DNA of 64,000 bases from Bog-756 sp963725275. GTDB taxonomy: Bacteria > Actinomycetota > Acidimicrobiia > Acidimicrobiales > RAAP-2. The notes beneath the pieces were generated by a model that saw nothing but the letters and a program-made list of their open reading frames with translations, was not told the origin of the DNA and did no database searches. The stretch is from assembly GCA_963725275.1 (NCBI GenBank), contig CAVRXS010000003.1, forward strand, positions 310,001 to 374,000, given 5' to 3'. Every line of letters begins with the position of its first letter. Within the stretch, counting starts at the first letter, position 1. Positions 8,683 through 15,878 of this stretch are shown here, in pieces. The position numbers and the translations under genes were made by a program.

Positions 8683-9844
8683 CGGCGGGTACCCCGACGC
8701 GCGAGACCCACGTCGCCGGGTCGCGGATCTCCTCGAGCGAGGGGAGCCACTCGGGGCCGCGCCAGGCACGGTCGAGGAGCGCGGGGCCGCCCGACCCCTC
8801 GACGGCGGCGATGAAGCGCTCGCCTTCCTCGTACTGGCGCATCTTGGCCTCGATGCCGATCAACTGCTGGAGGAGGCGGGACAGTCCGTGGGCCTGCTTG
8901 CGCCGTTGGCGCAACACCTCGGCGAACCGGGGTGCGCTCGGGATGTCGGCGGCCCCGGCGCGGTCCATGGTCACATCCCCATGGCCCTCGAGCAGGCTCA
9001 TGAGGGCCTGGATCCGATGGAGGCCCTCGAGCTGCTCGGGGGTGGCCACGAGTCCGAGGGCGCCGGTGTCCTGCAAGGGGTTGCGGCCCGCCCGGATCTC
9101 GGTGGCCATCCGCTTGAGGGACTCGGCCAACCGGGCGGGATCGGGCTCGAGCGCGCCGAGCCCCTCCTCCACCAGCGACACGAAGTACTCGCGCATCCAG
9201 GGGATCGCGGTGAACTGGCAACGGTGGGTCACCTCGTGGAGCGCCAGCCAGAGCCGGAACTCGTGGGGCTCGAAGCCGTGCTGCTGTTCGAGGGCGACCA
9301 CGTTGGGTCCGACGAAGTAGACCAGGTCCTGGTCGTCGGCGGCCTCTTCGGTGAGCAGGAGGTCGTACTGTCCGAGCACCCGGGTCGAGAGCCAGCCGAG
9401 GACCACCCCCATCTGGGCTCCGGTGACGGTCCGGCCGGCGCTGGCGAGCGGGCCGGCCAACCGGCTCGTGAGCAGGTTGGCGGTGGTCAGGCGCGACGGG
9501 TCGAGACGATCGAGGTGCGGACCGAGCAGACGCTGGAAGCTGGCCACGTTGGCGCTCACCCAGCCGGCCCGGTCGGTGACCCGTGCCCGGGCCGGCCCGG
9601 CGGCCGAACGCAGCCCGGTCGACTCGGCGACGAGCTCCTCGGCCTGGGCGGTCAGCTCGGCGAAGTCCGCCTGGAGGAGATCGGGCCGGTAGGGCGCGGG
9701 CACCCGGGCCCGGCTTCCGACCCACGCGGCCACCCGTTCGGCGGTGTCCCACCCGACGGCCCCCCTGCCGGACGGGGACCCCTCCCCCGCCGGACCTCCG
9801 GTCATGTCATCCACAGCGGACGGGACGGCATCGGTCGGGGGCAC
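8672..9844 (-). CDS. DUF2342 zincin-like metallopeptidase family protein (coenzyme F420 biosynthesis-associated family)
   Basis: 390 residues with the zinc-peptidase motif HEVTH in LWLALHEVTHRCQFTAIPW, and downstream EEGLGALEPDP and LEGHGDVTMDRAG, as in the actinobacterial family annotated as zinc-dependent metalloprotease or 'coenzyme F420 biosynthesis associated'. Its true substrate is unknown. It precedes tilS and hpt, as in many actinobacteria. I prefer the GTG at 9844 because TACACT lies 7 bases upstream, a leaderless arrangement; an ATG at 9805 is the alternative. Confidence 0.85.
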   Translation of the reverse strand: MPPTDAVPSAVDDMTGGPAGEGSPSGRGAVGWDTAERVAAWVGSRARVPAPYRPDLLQADFAELTAQAEELVAESTGLRSAAGPARARVTDRAGWVSANVASFQRLLGPHLDRLDPSRLTTANLLTSRLAGPLASAGRTVTGAQMGVVLGWLSTRVLGQYDLLLTEEAADDQDLVYFVGPNVVALEQQHGFEPHEFRLWLALHEVTHRCQFTAIPWMREYFVSLVEEGLGALEPDPARLAESLKRMATEIRAGRNPLQDTGALGLVATPEQLEGLHRIQALMSLLEGHGDVTMDRAGAADIPSAPRFAEVLRQRRKQAHGLSRLLQQLIGIEAKMRQYEEGERFIAAVEGSGGPALLDRAWRGPEWLPSLEEIRDPATWVSRVGVPAVAS

Positions 9845-9851
9845 GGGACCC

Positions 9852-9857
9852 AGTGTA
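9852..9857 (-). promoter_or_regulatory. -10 element for DUF2342-tilS-hpt-folE transcript
   Basis: TACACT on the minus strand, 7 bases before the GTG at 9844, with no ribosome-binding site. It supports a leaderless start and marks the head of the downstream operon. Confidence 0.55.
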
Positions 9858-9897
9858 GGGAGGTGGGCCCCACCCGGGGCGTCGGAACGCTGCGCGG

Positions 9898-10230
9898 TCA
9901 GCCGGAGGCGGCGTCGTGCTCCGAGCGCAGGGCCTCGGCTACCCGTTCGATGAGCGACTCGGGTACCCGGTCCCGGCAGCGGTTGGCGATCAGCTTGCGC
10001 AGCTCGGCCTCGAACCCGTAGGCGTCGACGCACGGCCCGCACAGGTCGAGGTGCCGCGCGATCTCGATCCGACGCTGCTCGGTGAGCTCACCATCGAGAT
10101 AGATGTAGAGCTTCTCGATCGTCTCGTCACAGCCCACGAAGCCGGCCGGACGGTCGTCCACGTCGGCTCCTCCCGCGGCAGGTGCTCCCTCGCCGGACAC
10201 TCGCTCTTCGTCTGCTCCCACGGTCGGCAC
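9898..10230 (-). CDS. rsrA: Zinc-binding anti-sigma factor, RsrA family
   Basis: About 110 residues. The redox-sensing anti-sigma core reads CDETIEKLYIYLDGELTE, then HLDLCGPCVDAY, i.e. the HxxxCxxC zinc motif of thiol-disulfide switch anti-sigma factors. The family holds a SigR-type sigma factor until disulfide stress releases zinc. It directly follows its sigma gene with only 4 bases between TAG and the first GTG. Several GTG codons (10230, 10221, 10200) could be the start, so the N-terminus is unsure. Confidence 0.85.
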   Translation of the reverse strand: MPTVGADEERVSGEGAPAAGGADVDDRPAGFVGCDETIEKLYIYLDGELTEQRRIEIARHLDLCGPCVDAYGFEAELRKLIANRCRDRVPESLIERVAEALRSEHDAASG

Positions 10231-10234
10231 TCCC

Positions 10235-10813
10235 CTACCTGGCCTCGTCGGAGGCCCCAACCAGGCCCCCGGTCCGTCCACGCTCTACCAACGCCTTCTG
10301 CAGCGCCTTTCTTCCACGGTGGATCCTGCTCATCACCGTGCCGATGGGCACATCGGTGATCTCGGCGATCTCCTTGTAGGAGAACCCTTCGACGTCAGCC
10401 AGCAGCACGGCCATCCGGAAGGTCTCGGGGAGGGACTCGATGGCGGCTTTGACGTCGGTGTCGGTGAAGCGTTCGAGCGCCTCGTCCTCCGCACTGCGCC
10501 CGAGGCCCGCGGACGGGTCGCCGGCGAGGTGGTGGTAGAGGTAGAGGTCTTCGACATCCTCGACGTCGGCGATCTCGGGCCGGCGCTTCCTGGCCCGATA
10601 GGTGTTGATGTAGGTGTTGGTCAGGATCCGGTAGAGCCACGCCTTCAGGTTGGTGCCCGTCTCGAAGGTGCCGAAGGCCCGGTAGGCCTTCAGGTAGGTC
10701 TCCTGGACCAGGTCCTCGGCGTCCGACGGATTGCGGGTCATGCGCAGCGCCGCCGTGTAGAGGGCGGGCATGTACTCCATGGCCAGGTCGGAGAACAACG
10801 CCTGCTCTGCCAT
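10235..10813 (-). CDS. sigR: ECF RNA polymerase sigma factor, SigR/SigH type
   Basis: 192 residues. Region 2 shows AEDLVQETYLKAYRAF and NLKAWLYRILTNTYINTYR; region 4 shows LPETFRMAVLLADVEGFSYKEIAEI followed by a helix-turn-helix VPIGTVMSRIHRGRKAL. The pattern is that of the actinobacterial thiol-oxidative stress sigma factor, and an RsrA-type anti-sigma gene follows. The ATG at 10813 is preceded at 6 bases by TAGGGT, so the mRNA is probably leaderless. Confidence 0.92.
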   Translation of the reverse strand: MAEQALFSDLAMEYMPALYTAALRMTRNPSDAEDLVQETYLKAYRAFGTFETGTNLKAWLYRILTNTYINTYRARKRRPEIADVEDVEDLYLYHHLAGDPSAGLGRSAEDEALERFTDTDVKAAIESLPETFRMAVLLADVEGFSYKEIAEITDVPIGTVMSRIHRGRKALQKALVERGRTGGLVGASDEAR

Positions 10814-10819
10814 GGGGCA

Positions 10820-10825
10820 ACCCTA
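10820..10825 (-). promoter_or_regulatory. -10 element for leaderless sigR mRNA
   Basis: TAGGGT on the minus strand, then TGCCCC, then the sigR ATG. No SigR-type autoregulatory GGAAT/GTT promoter was recognised near it. Confidence 0.5.
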
Positions 10826-10870
10826 CACAGCCCCGGGCGCGGCCCGTTCGCGTCCCGCGAGCCCGTGGTC

Positions 10871-11995
10871 TCAGCGCACGAGGAGGGTGACACAGGCGTT
10901 GGCACCCCGCCCGATCACGTGCGCGAGGCCGACCTGTGCGCCCGGCACCTGACGGTCCCCGGCGGTCCTGCGCAGCTGTCGCACCAGCTCGACCACCTGG
11001 CCGAGGGCCGACGCCCCGAGCGGCTCCCCCTTGGAGAGCAGCCCGCCGGACGGGTTGACCGGCAGTCGCCCGCCGAGTGCCATCGCACCGTCGGCGAGGA
11101 ACGCAGCCTGCTCCCCGGGAGCGCAGAGCCCGAGCTCCGCCCAGGCCAGGAGCTCGCGTGCCGCATCGGTGTCCTGGCACTCGACGACATCGACGTCCTC
11201 GGGCCCGAGGCCGGCCTGCCGGTAGGCGTCACCTGCCGCCAGGGTGGTCGGCGGTGTGACCCTGGAGTCGTCGATGCCGCTCAGCGGCGAGTCCTCACCG
11301 AGGACATTGCCCGGGAGGTGGGAACGCAGCGAGATGCCGGCGATCGCCGGACCATCCCCCTCCCGGGCGAGCACGACCGCGGCACCGCCCTCGTTCGGAG
11401 AGCAGAGCATGAACAGGGTGAGCGGGGGACAGACCATCCGGGAGCCGAGCACCTCTTCGACCGTGACCTCCTTGCGGAACATCGCATCGGGGTTGGCCAC
11501 CCCCTGACGGCGGTTCTTGACCACGACCTGCGCGAGGTGCTCGGCGGTCAGCCCGGTGTCCCCGAGCAGACGCTGGGCGCGGAGTGCGAAGTACGCCGGC
11601 GCCGGAGTGAGGCCGGCGGCTTCCTGCCACGGCGCGAAGAACGAAGAGCGGATGACGCCCTTGGGCATCTTCTCGATGCCGAAGACCAGCACCCGGTCGT
11701 GCTGTCCCGCGGCGATGGACGACGCCGCAAGCTGAAGGGCCGCTCCGCCCGACGCGCAGCCGGCCTCGACGTCGTAGATCGGGATCCCCGTGCCGGCCAG
11801 CCCACCGAGGACACGGTGCCCGGCGGCGACACCGCCGTAGGCGGTTCCGCAGTAGGCCGCCTGCATGTCCCGCACACCGAGGCCGGCCTCGGCCAGGGCG
11901 GCACGGACCGCGACGACACCCATGGCCGTGCCGGTCATGTCGTCGAACCGACCGAAGGGATGCATCCCCACCCCGACCACCCGGACGCCGGTCAC
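10871..11995 (-). CDS. Thiolase-like lipid-transfer / acetyl-CoA acetyltransferase family protein
   Basis: 374 residues of thiolase fold. The nucleophilic Cys lies in VEAGCASGGAALQLA. The C-terminal motifs read NPSGGLLSKGEPLGAS, where the thiolase HPxGA histidine position is Glu. Such SCP-x-like thiolases act in steroid or branched side-chain degradation, usually with a DUF35 partner, and one is encoded immediately upstream (GTGA overlap at 11992-11995). The Glu substitution leaves actual thiolytic activity open. Confidence 0.85.
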   Translation of the reverse strand: MTGVRVVGVGMHPFGRFDDMTGTAMGVVAVRAALAEAGLGVRDMQAAYCGTAYGGVAAGHRVLGGLAGTGIPIYDVEAGCASGGAALQLAASSIAAGQHDRVLVFGIEKMPKGVIRSSFFAPWQEAAGLTPAPAYFALRAQRLLGDTGLTAEHLAQVVVKNRRQGVANPDAMFRKEVTVEEVLGSRMVCPPLTLFMLCSPNEGGAAVVLAREGDGPAIAGISLRSHLPGNVLGEDSPLSGIDDSRVTPPTTLAAGDAYRQAGLGPEDVDVVECQDTDAARELLAWAELGLCAPGEQAAFLADGAMALGGRLPVNPSGGLLSKGEPLGASALGQVVELVRQLRRTAGDRQVPGAQVGLAHVIGRGANACVTLLVR

Positions 11996-12381
11996 GGGTG
12001 GAAGACCCAGGTGAGGACCGATTCGCCATCGGGACCGGGCAGCTCCTCGCCGTCGAGGTGCACCCGGGTTCCCGACGAGAGATCCTCGCCGCTCAGTCGG
12101 GACACCACCCGCAGCAGCGGTTCGCCGTCGAGCTCGACGATGCCGAGCCGGTAGGGAACCGGCCCGCTGTAGCCGGGGGGCGAGAGGGCGACCTCGGTCT
12201 CGAGCCAGACCGTGCCGGTACGGGGGAGGTCCAACGCTTCGACGTCGTCGGCGCCGGTGAACGGGCAGACCGGGGCGCGTGGGAAGTGCCGCAGTCCGGA
12301 GCTGGCCGACCATCCCCCGAGCAGGGTCACCCCGTCCCCGTCCACGCGCAGGACGGACGGGTCGATCGGCCGCAACGACAC
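11992..12381 (-). CDS. DUF35 OB-fold protein, partner of thiolase, zinc-ribbon cysteines missing
   Basis: 129 residues. The OB-fold half (RTGTVWLETEVALSPPGYSGPVPYRLGIVEL) matches the DUF35 family that partners SCP-x thiolases and acyl-CoA transferases. The rubredoxin-like zinc ribbon, normally CPxCG-x10-C-x2-C, is reduced to VCPFTGADD with a single Cys, so zinc is unlikely to bind. I chose GTG 12381 because CATAGT lies 6 bases before it; an in-frame GTG at 12399 is possible. Confidence 0.75.
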   Translation of the reverse strand: MSLRPIDPSVLRVDGDGVTLLGGWSASSGLRHFPRAPVCPFTGADDVEALDLPRTGTVWLETEVALSPPGYSGPVPYRLGIVELDGEPLLRVVSRLSGEDLSSGTRVHLDGEELPGPDGESVLTWVFHP

Positions 12382-12432
12382 GCGTGGACTATGCCACAAG
12401 CCGCCCGGGACGACGACCGGTGACCTGCAGGG

Positions 12433-13425
12433 TCAGCCGGGACGGAGGATCGCCGCGATCTCCCCGAGCTCCCCTGTCGTGAAGCTCAACGCGTCGATGG
12501 TCGCCACGTTCTGCTCGAGCTGCGCGAGGCTGCTCGCTCCCACCAGCGTGGTCGTGATCCGCGGGTCGCGCTGGGTCCAGGCGAGGGCCATCTGGGCCAT
12601 GGTCTGGCCCCGACGGGCGGCGATCGCTGCGAGCGCGCGCACCTTGTCCAACGTCTGCGTGTCGAGCTGGGCGGCGAACAGGGTCTCCTCCCTGCTGGCC
12701 CGGGATCCGTCGGGCACCCCGGACAGATAGCGGTCGGTCAGGATGCCCTGCTCCAATGGGGAGTAGACGACACAGCCCGCACCAACCTCGTCGATGGCGT
12801 CGAGCAGCCCGCGTTCGGGCCAGCGATTGAGCATCGAGTAGGCCGGCTGATGGACGAGGAGCGGCGTGCCGAGCCGATCGAGGATGGACGCGGCCTCGTG
12901 GGTCTGTCTCGGCGGGTAGTTGGAGATCCCGACGTAGCGGGCCTTGCCGGAGTGCACCGCCGAGGCGAGCGCACCCATGGTCTCCTCAATCGGGGTCTCC
13001 GGATCGAACCGGTGGGAGTAGAAGATGTCGACGTAGTCGAGCCGCAGGCGGCGCAGGCTGGCGTCGAGGCTGCCGAGCATGTACTTGCGCGAGCCGCCGT
13101 CGCCGTACGGCCCGGGGCCCATGTCGTAGCCGGCCTTGGTCGAGATGACCAGCTCGTCCCGGTGGGCGGCGAGGTCGCCGGCGAGCACCGTGCCGGCGTT
13201 CGACTCGGCCGCTCCCGGGGGTGGCCCGTAGTTGTTGGCCAGGTCGAAGTGGGTGACCCCGAGGTCGAACGCCCGGGTGAGCATGGCCCGGATCTCGTCG
13301 GGGGGCCGGGCCTCGCCGAAGTTCTGCCAGAGCCCGAGCGAGATGGCGGGGAGCTTGAGGCCGTTGCGACCGCAGCGGCGGTACACCATCCGGTCGTACC
13401 GGGCGGGATCGGGGGTGAATGGCAT
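12433..13425 (-). CDS. Aldo/keto reductase
   Basis: 330-residue NADPH-dependent TIM-barrel oxidoreductase. The catalytic tetrad is visible: Asp and Tyr in FDLANNYGPPPG, Lys in VISTKAGYD, His in IFYSHRFDP. The C-terminal cofactor loop is TTLVGASSLAQLEQN. It resembles the YghZ/AKR14 group that reduces methylglyoxal and L-glyceraldehyde 3-phosphate, although the substrate cannot be fixed from sequence. Start ATG 13425 lies 6 bases after TACCGT. Confidence 0.92.
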   Translation of the reverse strand: MPFTPDPARYDRMVYRRCGRNGLKLPAISLGLWQNFGEARPPDEIRAMLTRAFDLGVTHFDLANNYGPPPGAAESNAGTVLAGDLAAHRDELVISTKAGYDMGPGPYGDGGSRKYMLGSLDASLRRLRLDYVDIFYSHRFDPETPIEETMGALASAVHSGKARYVGISNYPPRQTHEAASILDRLGTPLLVHQPAYSMLNRWPERGLLDAIDEVGAGCVVYSPLEQGILTDRYLSGVPDGSRASREETLFAAQLDTQTLDKVRALAAIAARRGQTMAQMALAWTQRDPRITTTLVGASSLAQLEQNVATIDALSFTTGELGEIAAILRPG

Positions 13426-13431
13426 CCGCTC

Positions 13432-13437
13432 ACGGTA
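13432..13437 (-). promoter_or_regulatory. -10 element for leaderless aldo/keto reductase mRNA
   Basis: TACCGT on the minus strand followed by GAGCGG and the ATG at 13425; no Shine-Dalgarno sequence. Confidence 0.5.
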
Positions 13438-13472
13438 GATCACTCCCGCGGTGGGCCGAAGCGGCGGCCGGA

Positions 13473-13931
13473 TCAGCGTTCGAGGGCCGCTGCCAGGCGC
13501 TCGAGGGTGACGCTCATCGTTTGGCGGTTGCGAGCCGTGCGGTCGTCGATTCCCGAGACCTGCTTGCTGAACTCCAAGGCGGACTCGGGACGGAGGTCTT
13601 CGCTCCACTCGGTGACCGTGCACCCGACAGCGGCGGGCTCGATGCGATATCCCCACGTCGAGAAGTGGAACTCCATCATCGAGCACTCGAACGCGAAGGC
13701 GCGACCCGGATCGGCCTCGATGACCCTGCCCTGTGTCGTCCACTCGTGGTCGCCGTGGCGGTTGTGCCCGTCGAAGACGGCACCGAGGACCGGCCCGTCG
13801 AAGCCCTCGTGCCATTCGCAGGCGTAGCACTCCTCGGACCATTCGCCCATGCGGGCCACATCCGAGATCGCCGCGTAGACCTCATCGGGGGCCGCCCCGA
13901 TGTCGCGGGAGACCTCGAGCTTGTCGACCAT
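13473..13931 (-). CDS. SRPBCC family (polyketide cyclase/START-like) protein
   Basis: 152 residues with the helix-grip ligand-binding pattern: KLEVSRDIGAAPDEVYAAISDVARMGEWS at the N-terminus, then GRVIEADPGRAFAFE and a long C-terminal helix. Such proteins bind hydrophobic ligands; no specific ligand can be named. The ATG at 13931 follows a strong AAGGAGG, unlike the leaderless genes nearby. Confidence 0.85.
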   Translation of the reverse strand: MVDKLEVSRDIGAAPDEVYAAISDVARMGEWSEECYACEWHEGFDGPVLGAVFDGHNRHGDHEWTTQGRVIEADPGRAFAFECSMMEFHFSTWGYRIEPAAVGCTVTEWSEDLRPESALEFSKQVSGIDDRTARNRQTMSVTLERLAAALER

Positions 13932-13972
13932 GTGTCCTCCTTGACAACAGCGGGAGAGCTGACGGACCGAGC

Positions 13973-14048
13973 TGGAGCCTGGGAGGAGAATTGAACTCCT
14001 GACCTACGCATTACGAGTGCGTTGCTCTACCGACTGAGCTACCCAGGC
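13973..14048 (-). tRNA. tRNA-Thr (CGT)
   Basis: Full cloverleaf on the minus strand. Acceptor GCCTGGG pairs with CCCAGGC, the D-arm contains AGCTCAGTCGGTAGAGC, the anticodon arm is ACGCA-CTCGTAA-TGCGT with anticodon CGT, and the T-arm is AGGAGTTCAATTCTCCT. The CCA end is encoded (13973-13975). Confidence 0.96.
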
Positions 14049-14118
14049 GAGGGCCACCAAGCTAACCGAACCGGGGCGGTGCCCCGGGAGCGATCGAACG
14101 TCCACCGTCCGGTCACCC

Positions 14119-15240
14119 TCAGTCGAGCATGCCCGAGAGTTCGACCATCAGCGCCTCGAGCAGGAGCCCCTCCTGCGCGTTGCGACCGAGCGCGGCCGAC
14201 GCCTTCTCGATGGCCGCCGCCTCGCGCCCCGTCCGCCGGCGGATGGTCCCGTCCCCGGCCGACCGCGGAACGGTGGCCCCGGACAACGCCAGAACCATCC
14301 GGTCGCGGTAGACGCCGGCGAGGGCGGCCAGACCCATCCGCAGGTCGTCGGTCCGCCACCGCCGCTCCTCCCGTTTGTGGCGGTCCTCGACCTGCTTGCG
14401 CCCGGGGATTCCCCGTGCGCCGGTGGCCTCGGCCTGCTCTTCCAAGGTGGCGAGCTCCCGGGCGTGCTGCTCCCGGAGGGGGGCGAGCGCCCCCTCGGCC
14501 AGGGAGAGCAACTCGTCGGCGGCCTGCGAGGCGGCCGCGCCCGTTCCGTCCAGCCGGTCGGGCACCGAGTGCCACAGTCGCTGCCGCTCGACGAAGCCCG
14601 GGTCTTGGACGAGCAGGCGGGCGCGATCGAGATTGCCCCCTGACGCAGAGGCCACCGAACCGGCCGTTCCCTCGTCGACACCCTGTGCGATCAACCACTG
14701 CTCGACGACCGCGGAGGCCACGGCGACGAAGGGAACCTGCACGCATCGGCTCACGACGGTGGACAGGCCGGGTGGGAGATCGTCGGCAAGGAGCACGAAG
14801 ACGGTCGGCGGGGGCGGCTCCTCGATGGTCTTGAGCAGCGCGGGGGCGGCGTTGACCGCCAAGTGGACGTCCGGGACGAGCAAGACCTGCCGTGCGGACT
14901 CGAGCGGATGGCGCTGGGCGCGGGCGCTGATGGTGCGCGCGTCGTCGACGTCCAGCGACGCGCCGGAGCGCTCCACGATCACCAGGTCTGGGTGGGTGCC
15001 GGCGAGGGTCCGGCGGCACACGTTGCACGCTCCGCAGCCACCACGCGGGCAGAGCAGCGCGGCGGCAAGGCCGCGGGCAGCAGCCCGCTTCCCCGAACCG
15101 GGTGGTCCGTGCAGCAGATACGCGTGGACCGGCCGACGGGCCGCCGCCATCAGCTGCGCGACGGCCCGCTCCTGGCCGACCACACCGTCGAAGAGGCGTG
15201 CAACCGGAGGCTGCTCGCCCGTGTCGGCATCGGGACTCAT
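14119..15240 (-). CDS. holB: DNA polymerase III subunit delta'
   Basis: Clamp-loader subunit that helps load the sliding clamp. 373 residues. AAA+ core: GQERAVAQLMAAARR, the Walker-A-like HGPPGSGKRAAARGLA, a four-cysteine zinc module CPRGGCGACNVCRR, the delta'-type ALLKTIEEPPPPTVFVLL and the SRC motif STVVSRCVQV. It follows tmk by 6 bases, the classical tmk-holB pair. Confidence 0.93.
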   Translation of the reverse strand: MSPDADTGEQPPVARLFDGVVGQERAVAQLMAAARRPVHAYLLHGPPGSGKRAAARGLAAALLCPRGGCGACNVCRRTLAGTHPDLVIVERSGASLDVDDARTISARAQRHPLESARQVLLVPDVHLAVNAAPALLKTIEEPPPPTVFVLLADDLPPGLSTVVSRCVQVPFVAVASAVVEQWLIAQGVDEGTAGSVASASGGNLDRARLLVQDPGFVERQRLWHSVPDRLDGTGAAASQAADELLSLAEGALAPLREQHARELATLEEQAEATGARGIPGRKQVEDRHKREERRWRTDDLRMGLAALAGVYRDRMVLALSGATVPRSAGDGTIRRRTGREAAAIEKASAALGRNAQEGLLLEALMVELSGMLD

Positions 15241-15246
15241 CTCATC

Positions 15247-15878
15247 TCATCGCTGCGGCAGGTTCGTACCGTGCCGCGCCTCGACCGCCTCTCGGACGGT
15301 CATGGCGACGACCTCGGCCGGTTCGGTGGCGTCGACCACGAGCCACGGATCGCGGCCCTCGGCGGCGAGGGCCCGGTAGCCGTCGGCCACCCGCTGGAGG
15401 AAGGCCTCTCCTTCGGCCTCGAACCGATCGTCCCTCGATCCCGCACGCCGGGATGTGGCCGCTTGGACAGGCAGGTCGAGCAGGACGGTGAGGTCGGGCC
15501 GGAGCCCGCCCGTGGCCCATGCCTCGAGCCCGTCGAGCCCCTCACGGTCGAGACCCTGCCCGAACCCCTGGTAGGCGATGGTCGACGCGACATAGCGGTC
15601 GGTGACCACCCACCGCCCGGACGAGAGCGCCGGTGCAATGACCTCGGCCACGTGCTGGGCCCGGTCGGCAGCCAGCAACAGGGCCTCGGCCCGCGCGTGT
15701 CGACCGGATCGCGGTCAGGGTCGAGGAGGAGGGTGCGCAGCGAGGCCCCGAGCGACGTGGCCCCCGGTTCGAACGTGCAGAGGGCGCCGAGCCACTCGGC
15801 AAGCAGGCGGGCCTGGGTGGTCTTTCCGCAGCCGTCGATCCCCTCGAGGGCGATGAGTCGGCCCGGGGCCACGGTCAC
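15247..15878 (-). CDS. tmk: Thymidylate kinase, frameshifted as sequenced
   Basis: Phosphorylates dTMP to dTDP. N-terminal P-loop ALEGIDGCGKTTQARLLAEWL, then in a second frame AEALLLAADRAQHV, the DR(Y/F) motif VVTDRYVASTIAYQGFGQG, and LTVLLDLPV. The two frames meet at about 15699: DPVD in one frame and HARAEALLL in the other, consistent with one C lost from a CC pair. With it restored the protein is about 210 residues, normal for the family. GTG start at 15878 overlaps the topA stop (GTGA). Confidence 0.9.
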
